Source: B8-G4 sp033720735 (GTDB lineage: Bacteria; Bacteroidota; Bacteroidia; Chitinophagales; Saprospiraceae). Taken from it: a stretch of 12,964 nucleotides of DNA. Made by a program: the position numbers and the translations under genes. The stretch lies in contig JAWWBX010000099.1 of the NCBI GenBank assembly GCA_033720735.1, positions 1-12,964 of the forward strand. The letters run 5' to 3'. Under the pieces are notes generated by a model. That model saw only the letters and a list, made by a program, of their open reading frames with translations. It was not told the origin of the DNA and made no database searches. Each line of letters starts with the position of its first letter. Positions within the stretch are counted from its first letter, which is position 1. Positions 1-6,363 of this stretch are shown piece by piece.

Positions 1-774
1 AAGGACTCGACCAGGACAACATACGCACACCATCTTGCACACAGCCTCGTTCATCGACTTGGTGAGGTACCAAATTTTCTCGTGGTTGCATACAGCGCAT
101 CAGGAGAAAGCAAGTCCATTTGTAGTCCCTCTCAGTCCTTAACACTTGAGGCCGTCCGGTCAATTTGCAAACCGCCAGGGGTACGTTTCGTTATCGCCTT
201 AGAAAACTACAAGACGGCGACAGACAGATGGCGTAGCATCAACCTGGGCAGTGAAGACCTCTTGCAGGTCATCAAGGTCCAGGCGATCGTGACTGTCGAA
301 GCGGATATCACGGTATATGATAGTTCCGGGGCTGTATTGTTTGAGAAGCATTTCAGCCGGGTTGCGGCATTCACCAAAAGTGAGGCAAAGCAGATACTGG
401 ATGATCCGGAAAGCGCTAACACAAGCGAGGTGATCACAGAGCTGAATGGCGCCCTGGTTCAGGATATTTTTGATCATTTCTTTGCCAGTGAAGTCATGGT
501 GACCCAGTACATTTACCAGGCGAAAGCGCTTTCTGCGGCAAATCGTCACATGCGCAATGGAGAGTGGGAAGCGGCTAAAGACGCCTTGTTTAGGCTGGAT
601 CCACGTAAGAAGAACAGGCTGCGGGCCAAGGCATGCTACAATCTGGCTGTTTGCTACCGGGCTCTTGCGGACTATGATCAGGCTGACTACTGGTACGAGC
701 AGGCCGCGCAATCTATCAGGCATCCGATTCCCCTGGCCCAGCCGTACGAGGAGGTTCCCTGGTATGCCGAATAG
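1..774 (+). CDS. DUF6340-like protein with C-terminal TPR repeats (5' partial)
   Basis: The frame is open from the first base of the window to a TAG stop, so the true start lies upstream and 257 codons are visible. A GTG at position 82 is only an internal codon. The first ~70 residues resemble the DUF6340 pattern: a SLTLEAV..ICK helix followed by a strand around FVIALENY. A beta-rich segment with ADITVYDSSGAVLF follows, similar to the family's strand describing a cell-wide 'status' domain. Residues ~175-238 form two TPR-like helix pairs, seen in NGEWEAAKDALFRLDP and ACYNLAVCYRALADYDQAD. DUF6340 proteins in Bacteroidota are usually lipoproteins of unknown function; the signal sequence would be outside this window. 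The gene converges on the aconitase gene, with 66 bases between the stops. Family assignment is by pattern recognition, and no molecular function can be given. Confidence 0.8.
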   Translation, partial: KDSTRTTYAHHLAHSLVHRLGEVPNFLVVAYSASGESKSICSPSQSLTLEAVRSICKPPGVRFVIALENYKTATDRWRSINLGSEDLLQVIKVQAIVTVEADITVYDSSGAVLFEKHFSRVAAFTKSEAKQILDDPESANTSEVITELNGALVQDIFDHFFASEVMVTQYIYQAKALSAANRHMRNGEWEAAKDALFRLDPRKKNRLRAKACYNLAVCYRALADYDQADYWYEQAAQSIRHPIPLAQPYEEVPWYAE

Positions 775-840
775 TGCCTGGATGACAACCATTGCCCTCA
801 ATGTCGGGCGGTGATCATCACGTGGGTGGTTTGCAGGGAC
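775..840. other. Convergent intergenic spacer
   Basis: This 66-base gap lies between two convergent stop codons, where a bidirectional terminator would be expected. It contains a weak inverted repeat, CATTG (790-794) and CAATG (799-803) with a 4-base loop, and a short near-palindrome GTGATCATCAC (811-821). Neither has a GC-rich stem with a T-tract on either strand, so no intrinsic terminator can be called. Confidence 0.4.
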
Positions 841-3108
841 CTAGCGCTGCAGCTCCTCCCGTATCTTGTTCAACGCACTGCCCGCCCTTACCCAGCCGAT
901 CTGGGCGGTATTGTAGGTGTGCGCCACCTCGAAGCTGTCAGTGCTGCCATCGGCGTGGTTGAGAACCACCGTCAGATTCCTGCCCGGTGCAAACTCATCG
1001 AAGTCCGGGATATCAATCGTGTCGTCCTGGCGAATCAGGTCGTAGTCGCTCTTGTTTACAAACGTGAGTGCCAACATACCCTGCTTCTTCAGGTTGGTCT
1101 CATGGATCCGGGCAAACGACTTGACAATTACGGCATGGACGCCCAGGAATCGGGGTTCCATGGCTGCGTGCTCCCTTGACGAGCCTTCACCCAGGTTATC
1201 TTCGCCAAACACGACAGTGCCAATCCCGTTTTTCTGATAGAGTCTTGCCGAGTCAGGAACGGCCATGTACTCATTGTTTATCAGATTGAGGACCTTGTTT
1301 GTTTCGTCGTTGAAATAGTTCACAGCCCCGATGTAGCAGTTGTTGGAGATGTTTTCCAGGTGTCCACGGAATTTCAGCCACGGCCCGGCCATGGAAATAT
1401 GGTCGGTGGTGCACTTGCCCTTGGTCTTGATCAGGACACGCATGCCTGTCACCTGCTCGTGCGTAATCGGCTTGAAGGGCTCCAGTTTCTGCAGGCGGTT
1501 GGAATCGGGCCGGATGATCACATCGATCCCCGATCCATCTGCTGGCGGTGCGATGAATCCCGGGTCGCCGACTTCAAATCCTTTCGGCGGCAGCTCGATG
1601 CCCTGAGGTGGCTCCAGCCGCACTTCCTCTCCATCTTCATTCACCAGTGCATCCTCAAGGGGATTGAACTTCAGATCACCGGCAATCGCCATGGCCGTCA
1701 CGATCTCGGGAGAAGCCACGAATGAACGCGTGGCGGCATTTCCATCATTACGTTTCGCGAAGTTGCGGTTGAACGAAGTGATGATGGAATTGGCTCGTTC
1801 GGGATCGTCCATGTGCCGGGCCCACTGTCCGATGCACGGGCCGCAGGCATTGGCCAGGACCACGCCTCCGATGTCTTCAAATACCTCGAGGATCCCGTCG
1901 CGCTCGACGGTGTACCGGATCTGCTCCGAGCCCGGGGTCACGGTAAATTCGGATTTCACCTTCAGGTTCTTGTCTTTCGCCTGCTGGGCGAGCGAAGCGG
2001 CTCGTGTCAGATCCTCGTATGACGAGTTGGTGCACGAGCCAATGAGGCCCACTTCGAGTTTCCGCGGATATCCATTTGCTTCGACAGCGTCGGCAAATTT
2101 TGAGATCGGCCAAGCCAGATCCGGGGTGTATGGCCCGTTGATATGCGGTTCGAGTGTCGACAGGTCGATCTCGATGACCTGGTCAAAGTAGTCTTCGGGA
2201 TTGGCATAGCACTCCGGGTCGCCGGTCAGATGCCCGGCAATCGGGTCGCACAGATCTGCGACTTCCGCCCTGCCGGTGGCACGGAGGTAGCGGCGCATCG
2301 CCTCATCATATCCGAATGTTGAAGTGGTCGCCCCGATCTCCGCTCCCATGTTGCAAATGGTGCCTTTGCCGGTACATGACAGGGATTGCGCTCCCGGTCC
2401 GAAGTATTCCACGATCGCTCCGGTACCGCCCTTGACGGTGAGGATACCCGCCACCTTGAGGATAACATCCTTGGATGCCGTCCAGCCGCTCATCTCTCCG
2501 GTCAGCTTGACTCCGATCAGCTTCGGCATTTTCAGCTCCCACGGCATGTCTGCCATCACATCGACAGCGTCGGCCCCTCCGACCCCGATCGCCACCATGG
2601 CCAGGCCGCCGGCATTGACAGTATGCGAGTCGGTTCCGATCATCATGCCACCGGGGAATGCATAATTCTCGAGAACGATCTGATGGATGATCCCGGCGCC
2701 TGGTTTCCAGAAACCGATCCCGTACTTGCGGGACACGGACGCCAGGAAATCAAAGACCTCTGAGTTGATATTGAGTGCACTCTTCAGATCATGTTCGGCT
2801 CCTACTTCGGCCTGGATCAGATGGTCGCAATGCACCGTGGTGGGTACGGCAACCTTGTCCTTGCCCGCCATCATGAACTGCAACAATGCCATTTGTGCGG
2901 TCGCGTCCTGCATGGCCACACGGTCAGGGGCAAAGAAGACATAGTCTTCGCCGCGGGTGTATTCCTGCAGGGGTGATTCCGGATGCAGATGTGTGTAAAG
3001 GATCTTTTCGGCCAGCGTGAGCGGGCGGTCGATCACCTTGCGCACAGCTTCAATCTTTTGGGGAAGGGCGGCGTAAAACGCGCGGATCATGTCAATATCA
3101 AACGGCAT
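841..3108 (-). CDS. acn: Aconitate hydratase, mitochondrial-type
   Basis: Aconitase interconverts citrate and isocitrate in the TCA cycle using a [4Fe-4S] cluster in the cytoplasm. The 755-residue length and the N-terminus (FDIDMIRAFY, LTLAEKILYTHL) fit the mitochondrial-type aconitases rather than the ~890-residue AcnA/IRP or AcnB types. The cluster ligands are visible as Cys359 (GSCTNSSYED) and Cys422/Cys425 (ACGPCIGQW). Other conserved active-site segments are VHCDH (92-96), GTDSH (158-162) and the SREH stretch (644-647), whose Ser is the catalytic base in the family. The C-terminal swivel domain is complete, with no frameshift or truncation. The ATG start gives the expected family N-terminus, and no Shine-Dalgarno is apparent. 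A good TAnnTTTG-type -7 element lies 35 bases upstream, so the gene probably has its own promoter despite sharing orientation with the upstream ligase-CBS gene. Confidence 0.97.
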   Translation of the reverse strand: MPFDIDMIRAFYAALPQKIEAVRKVIDRPLTLAEKILYTHLHPESPLQEYTRGEDYVFFAPDRVAMQDATAQMALLQFMMAGKDKVAVPTTVHCDHLIQAEVGAEHDLKSALNINSEVFDFLASVSRKYGIGFWKPGAGIIHQIVLENYAFPGGMMIGTDSHTVNAGGLAMVAIGVGGADAVDVMADMPWELKMPKLIGVKLTGEMSGWTASKDVILKVAGILTVKGGTGAIVEYFGPGAQSLSCTGKGTICNMGAEIGATTSTFGYDEAMRRYLRATGRAEVADLCDPIAGHLTGDPECYANPEDYFDQVIEIDLSTLEPHINGPYTPDLAWPISKFADAVEANGYPRKLEVGLIGSCTNSSYEDLTRAASLAQQAKDKNLKVKSEFTVTPGSEQIRYTVERDGILEVFEDIGGVVLANACGPCIGQWARHMDDPERANSIITSFNRNFAKRNDGNAATRSFVASPEIVTAMAIAGDLKFNPLEDALVNEDGEEVRLEPPQGIELPPKGFEVGDPGFIAPPADGSGIDVIIRPDSNRLQKLEPFKPITHEQVTGMRVLIKTKGKCTTDHISMAGPWLKFRGHLENISNNCYIGAVNYFNDETNKVLNLINNEYMAVPDSARLYQKNGIGTVVFGEDNLGEGSSREHAAMEPRFLGVHAVIVKSFARIHETNLKKQGMLALTFVNKSDYDLIRQDDTIDIPDFDEFAPGRNLTVVLNHADGSTDSFEVAHTYNTAQIGWVRAGSALNKIREELQR

Positions 3109-3143
3109 AGAAGAGCAATTTTGCGTCAGTCAAATCAGGCCCG

Positions 3144-3151
3144 CAAATCTA
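3144..3151 (-). promoter_or_regulatory. Predicted Bacteroidota -7 promoter element for aconitase
   Basis: On the minus strand this reads TAGATTTG, an exact match to the Bacteroidota primary sigma factor -7 consensus TAnnTTTG. It sits 35 bases before the aconitase ATG, giving a predicted leader of about 30 bases. No clear TTTG or TTG is found at the expected -33 spacing, so only the -7 half is supported. Confidence 0.45.
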
Positions 3152-3223
3152 ACGAACCGCAGGCACATAGTATTAGAATGGATAAACCCCTTCGCTTGTT
3201 CTCGGTCCGGATTTGATTCGGGA

Positions 3224-5143
3224 CTACTCCTGCTCCAGCCGCTCGAGCAGACGGCCCGTGATACGCAGGAAGTCGGCCAGCGTGATGATCCCGATCAGCT
3301 CCCCCTTTTCGCAAACCGGCAGGCAGCCGATCTCGTGTTTGCGCATGAGATCCATGGCATCACTGATGGTCGCATCCGGCGCGATGGTAATCGGGTCTTT
3401 GATCATGATGTCCTTGACCGACCTGGGCTCCTCCGGATTCTTGTTCTTTACAAACTCCCGCAGGATCAGGCGGATGGTGACCAAACCGACGAGGCGGCCT
3501 TTGGTGCTCTCTACGGGGGTGTAGCGAATGTGACGCCAGTCCATCATTTCGGCGACCAGGTCGATGATGTCATCTTCCTGGACCGTAAAGAGATCGGTGG
3601 TCATGAATTCACTCACCCGGAGATGTTCGGGCCGGTACTGCTTGAGGTCGGACAGTTCGGGCATGTCCCACTCGTGGACCGGGCTGCCCTCGACCTGGTT
3701 TTCGATCGTCGCGCTGGTGATCGTGGTGAGCGCCTCATCTTCCGTTGTCTCTTTCTTGAGCTTGGTGTAGGCCCGCAAGAGCCACCGGGCCCCATTCATG
3801 TGCGCGTTGGCGCGGGCTTCGATAATCGCGAGATACTTGTCGATATCCGCTGCGTCGACCCGGCGTTCTTCGAGACCTGCGCGAGCAATGGGTATCAGAC
3901 GCTCGCGGATCAGCTCGACCGCCGAGATCTTCTCATCGCCAAACCATGTGAACTTCGAATCGATCCCGAAGCGGGCGGACTTGCCGAAGTTGTCCTGCAC
4001 ATCCTCAAAGTTGATATGCCGGGTAATGTCGTCGTACTGCTGCGCCATGCCGATCATGCAGCCCAGCCAAAAGACGGCATTGGCCATCTCGTCTACCGTG
4101 GTGGGGCCTGACGGCAGCACACGGTTCTCGATGCGCAGGTGGGGCTTCCCGTTGGCACTGATCCCATAGCATGGGCGGTTCCAGCGATACACGGTCGAGT
4201 TGTGTACCTGCAGTGAGCGCAGTTTGGGCACCTGCCCGGCACGGACGAGCGCCAGCGCATCTTCCTCGACATCACCACTGATCAGCACCCGGAAGCGGGC
4301 GATGTCTTCGTGATAAATATCCAGGATCGACTCTTCAAGCCAGCCGTTGCCAAAACTGACCCGCGGACTGCGCTCGCGCATGTGACTCTGCGAGGTGCGG
4401 GTGTCAAGCGCCTGCTGGAACATGGCGATCCGGGATTCGTGCCACAAGCGGCGACCAAACACGATCGGTGAGTTGGCCGAGGCCGCGATGATCGGACCGG
4501 CAAGGGTCTGGGCGATGTTGTACATCTGGACGAAATTGGCCGGTGCCACCTGCAGGTGAACCTGGAAACTCGTATTGCAGGCCTCCAGGAACGGTGAGTC
4601 GTGTTTGAGTGACAGCTCGTCGATCCCGACCAACCGCAATTCGTACGCCGACCCGATGAGCTGCGCGTTGATCGCTTCCATCAACGCCCGATAACGCTTT
4701 TTGGGCGTGAGGTTGTGCATCTGCATGTCATGGTTGCGCAGGGTCGGCAGGATGCCGGTCAGTACCACCTGGGCATTCATCTCGCGCAACACCTCGTCGA
4801 TCAACTCCAGTTGCCGTTCGTTTTCGGCCTGCATCTCCGAGAAGCAATTGCCCGTAAACTCGCGCGGACTCAGGTTGGTCTCCAGGTTGAACTTGGCCAG
4901 TTCGGTCTCCACCCAGGGATAGTCCTGCATGCGCTCGAGAGCTTCCATGGCGATCGGAGCCGGCCGAAAGGTGGTCCGGTCTACCATCACCATCTCCTGC
5001 TCTGCCCCGATCCGGATCACATCATCCTCAAACCAGCCATCCTGAAGCATCATCTCCATGGCCTGCACATCCTCAAGCAACGATTTGACAAATCGTTGCA
5101 TCTGTTCCTTATCCGTCAGTAATGATACCCGCTGCTCACCCAT
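3224..5143 (-). CDS. Glutamate-cysteine ligase-like (GCS2) protein fused to a C-terminal CBS pair
   Basis: Residues ~1-460 resemble the GCS2/YbdK carboxylate-amine ligase family, which joins a carboxylate (often glutamate) to an amine using ATP. Visible motifs are the metal/ATP-type GAEQEM (46-51), ETNLSPREFTG (88-98), the strand TSFQVHLQV with His196, ANSPIVFGR (223-231), and the basic/acidic strand LRIENRVLPSGPT (336-348). Residues ~508-567 and ~577-632 form two CBS motifs (VSEFMTTDLFTV...LVGLVTIR; VKDIMIKDPITI...LIGIITLADFL), which as a Bateman module usually bind adenine nucleotides. At 639 residues it is far longer than plain YbdK (~370). I recall similar fusions annotated only as CBS or glutamate-cysteine-ligase family proteins in Bacteroidota. 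The substrate is unknown; nucleotide control of the ligase is inference. The protein is probably cytoplasmic: no signal peptide or membrane helix is seen. Aconitase lies 115 bases downstream on the same strand but has its own promoter candidate. Confidence 0.85.
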   Translation of the reverse strand: MGEQRVSLLTDKEQMQRFVKSLLEDVQAMEMMLQDGWFEDDVIRIGAEQEMVMVDRTTFRPAPIAMEALERMQDYPWVETELAKFNLETNLSPREFTGNCFSEMQAENERQLELIDEVLREMNAQVVLTGILPTLRNHDMQMHNLTPKKRYRALMEAINAQLIGSAYELRLVGIDELSLKHDSPFLEACNTSFQVHLQVAPANFVQMYNIAQTLAGPIIAASANSPIVFGRRLWHESRIAMFQQALDTRTSQSHMRERSPRVSFGNGWLEESILDIYHEDIARFRVLISGDVEEDALALVRAGQVPKLRSLQVHNSTVYRWNRPCYGISANGKPHLRIENRVLPSGPTTVDEMANAVFWLGCMIGMAQQYDDITRHINFEDVQDNFGKSARFGIDSKFTWFGDEKISAVELIRERLIPIARAGLEERRVDAADIDKYLAIIEARANAHMNGARWLLRAYTKLKKETTEDEALTTITSATIENQVEGSPVHEWDMPELSDLKQYRPEHLRVSEFMTTDLFTVQEDDIIDLVAEMMDWRHIRYTPVESTKGRLVGLVTIRLILREFVKNKNPEEPRSVKDIMIKDPITIAPDATISDAMDLMRKHEIGCLPVCEKGELIGIITLADFLRITGRLLERLEQE

Positions 5144-5165
5144 GGTTTGTGCTTCTGGTCTTAAT

Positions 5166-5173
5166 TAAAGTTA
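5166..5173 (-). promoter_or_regulatory. Possible -7 promoter element for the GCS-CBS gene
   Basis: On the minus strand this reads TAACTTTA, matching seven of eight positions (counting the two free ones) of TAnnTTTG. It ends 22 bases before the GCS-CBS ATG, consistent with a short leader of about 16 bases. No convincing -33 TTTG is present. The surrounding decamer CTAACTTTAA recurs exactly at 5952-5961 upstream of another gene. Confidence 0.3.
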
Positions 5174-5279
5174 GTGATTTGTCCCATATGCCCTAGGAGC
5201 TCCCCAAGGATCAGGCCAAACCAATATCGGCGGCTGGTGATCGTTCAATATCTTGGACACTTCAGATCAAATTGTGCAG

Positions 5280-5807
5280 ATGTATCGTTTCGCCGGAATT
5301 TGTTGCGCGCTCTTTATCCTGGTAGCTGCCGCCTGCCGCGGTGACAACCGGCGGGAAGTCTTCGAGCTCAACTATATCCTGGATTTTACCATCCAGGCGG
5401 GGCTCAATACGATCGAAACGCATTTCATTGTCAATCCGGCCATTACCAGCCTGTTTGAGGAGCGGCTCGATGCCAACTCCCTGACCATTGACGACGTCGT
5501 AGCGGTCGAGCCGCGTTTTGCAGAACTCAGTACCATCTTCAATGATGAGGACCTGGACTTTATTCGCCGCTTGGAAATACGCGTCTTTGATCCGTTCGAC
5601 CCCGACTTCAGCCGCGAGGTCTTCTATCTCGATCCGGTCCCCACCAATACGCGCAAGTCGATCAGACCGTTTCCCGGGCTGTCTGATGTGAAGGAAATCG
5701 TTTCCCAAACCACTTTCGGGGTGGAGATCCGGCTGGCCTTCCGACGTATTCCAAGCCAGTCATACGACATGCGATTGCTGTTTGACTTCAGCGCCAAGGG
5801 TGAGTGA
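5280..5807 (+). CDS. Small putative lipoprotein of unknown function
   Basis: I chose the ATG at 5280 because it gives a short signal peptide: Met-Tyr-Arg, a hydrophobic core, then VAAAC with Cys19 as the likely lipidated residue. The -3 residue is Ala rather than the usual Leu/Val, so the lipobox is imperfect. A TTG at 5253 would extend the frame by nine polar residues and overlaps a weak promoter-like TATCTTGG (5249-5256), so it is less likely. The mature part (~156 residues) appears beta-rich, with alternating hydrophobic segments such as ELNYILDFTIQAGLNTIETHF at the start and FGVEIRLAFRRI and MRLLFDFSAKG at the end. It has no recognisable catalytic motif. I recall comparable unnamed lipoproteins in Bacteroidota but cannot assign a family. 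It is divergent from the GCS-CBS gene, with 136 bases between the starts. Confidence 0.75.
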   Translation: MYRFAGICCALFILVAAACRGDNRREVFELNYILDFTIQAGLNTIETHFIVNPAITSLFEERLDANSLTIDDVVAVEPRFAELSTIFNDEDLDFIRRLEIRVFDPFDPDFSREVFYLDPVPTNTRKSIRPFPGLSDVKEIVSQTTFGVEIRLAFRRIPSQSYDMRLLFDFSAKGE

Positions 5808-5808
5808 G

Positions 5809-5836
5809 TTGGCAGTTGGCAAGGGGCAAGGAGCAA
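5809..5836 (+). repeat. Four degenerate tandem heptamers
   Basis: Directly after the lipoprotein stop, four 7-base units lie in perfect register: TTGGCAG, TTGGCAA, GGGGCAA and GGAGCAA. Each shares the core GCA at the same position, and the last three end in GCAA. The array is short and imperfect but its period is exact. It is non-coding on the plus strand, in a 157-base intergenic gap. Confidence 0.6.
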
Positions 5837-5849
5837 TTCTTCAATGACA

Positions 5850-5864
5850 GCCTTCAGCGAAGGC
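5850..5864 (+). other. Short GC-containing hairpin, possible weak terminator
   Basis: GCCTTC (5850-5855) and GAAGGC (5859-5864) form a perfect 6-base stem with a 3-base AGC loop, 43 bases downstream of the lipoprotein stop. No T-tract follows, so it is not a standard intrinsic terminator. It could still pause RNA polymerase or protect a 3' end. Confidence 0.25.
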
Positions 5865-5931
5865 GGCTGGCATCTGGAACATATCCCTGACGCACCGATG
5901 CGACCATACAACACATCTGTCTAAATAGTTG

Positions 5932-5960
5932 TTGGTAACCAAGAATCAACGCTAACTTTA
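5932..5960 (+). promoter_or_regulatory. Predicted Bacteroidota-type promoter ahead of the small membrane protein gene
   Basis: TTG (5932-5934) is followed after 18 bases by TAACTTTA (5953-5960), close to the TTG-N17-23-TAnnTTTG pattern reported for Bacteroidota. The -7 box ends only four bases before the ATG at 5965. The transcript would therefore begin at or within a few bases of the start codon. The element may drive the whole mutL-rhomboid gene group. Confidence 0.45.
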
Positions 5961-5964
5961 AGAC

Positions 5965-6282
5965 ATGGGTATGTTCAACATCTTCAGGACGCAGCGGCCG
6001 CAGCAATTTCGCTATATCCCGCGGCACTACGACCCGGAAAAGGAGGATCTGCGGCAGCGCCTGCAACAGTTGAACCCGGAAGAGGCCGACAACAGTCCTG
6101 AAGCAATGAAGCACCGCATCAGTGCCGGCCTGCGCCGAAGGAGCTATCCGGATCCCTCGTTCCGGCGGCGGCAGGTACGCAAGTCCAACCGCCGGGTGAT
6201 CATGATCCTGGGGGCGCTGATCATGATGGCTGCCTATCTGATCTACAAGAAGCTGCCAGCCATGATGTCTGCTCTGAATTAG
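5965..6282 (+). CDS. Conserved small single-pass membrane protein upstream of mutL
   Basis: This 105-residue protein has a basic, polar N-terminal region and one predicted transmembrane helix at residues ~78-94 (VIMILGALIMMAAYLIY), followed by a short tail. A strongly basic segment (RRRQVRKSNRR, 67-77) just before the helix predicts a cytoplasmic N-terminus. The YDPEKEDLRQRL stretch (22-33) is the best candidate for a conserved motif. From memory, small proteins of this shape sit next to mutL in other Bacteroidota, but the function is not known to me. Met3 (5971) is an alternative start and would leave a slightly longer leader behind the predicted promoter. mutL follows after 81 bases. In that gap a TATTTTCG (6322-6329) weakly resembles a further -7 box. 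Confidence 0.8.
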   Translation: MGMFNIFRTQRPQQFRYIPRHYDPEKEDLRQRLQQLNPEEADNSPEAMKHRISAGLRRRSYPDPSFRRRQVRKSNRRVIMILGALIMMAAYLIYKKLPAMMSALN

Positions 6283-6363
6283 CCGGGCAGGCGTCAGCAC
6301 TGTGGCCCGCCGGGCATTTCGTATTTTCGCATCCCACGTTTCAACGAGTACTAGAAGTCTTTC

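Noticed and set aside
82..84. GTG as the start of the first gene
   Set aside because: The frame is open back to base 1, and the residues before it (LVHRLGEVPNFLV) fit a continuous domain, so the gene begins outside the window.
790..821. Bidirectional terminator between the convergent genes
   Set aside because: The only inverted repeats (CATTG/CAATG and GTGATCATCAC) are short, AT-containing and lack a T-tract on either strand.
3089..4111. A 340-codon open frame on the plus strand opposite the GCS-CBS gene
   Set aside because: It mirrors a well-supported gene in the reverse strand, overlaps the aconitase start, and shows no family motif; it is a shadow frame.
5253..5279. Upstream TTG start for the small lipoprotein
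   Set aside because: It adds nine polar residues before the signal peptide, TTG starts are rare, and a -7-like sequence overlaps it; ATG at 5280 gives a normal signal sequence.
6282..6315. Possible attenuator: CGGGC (6284-6288) can pair with GCCCG (6305-6309), and GCCCGCCGGGC (6305-6315) is a palindrome
   Set aside because: The stem is only 5 bases with a 16-base loop, the palindrome has a one-base centre that cannot form a hairpin, and no T-tract follows closely.
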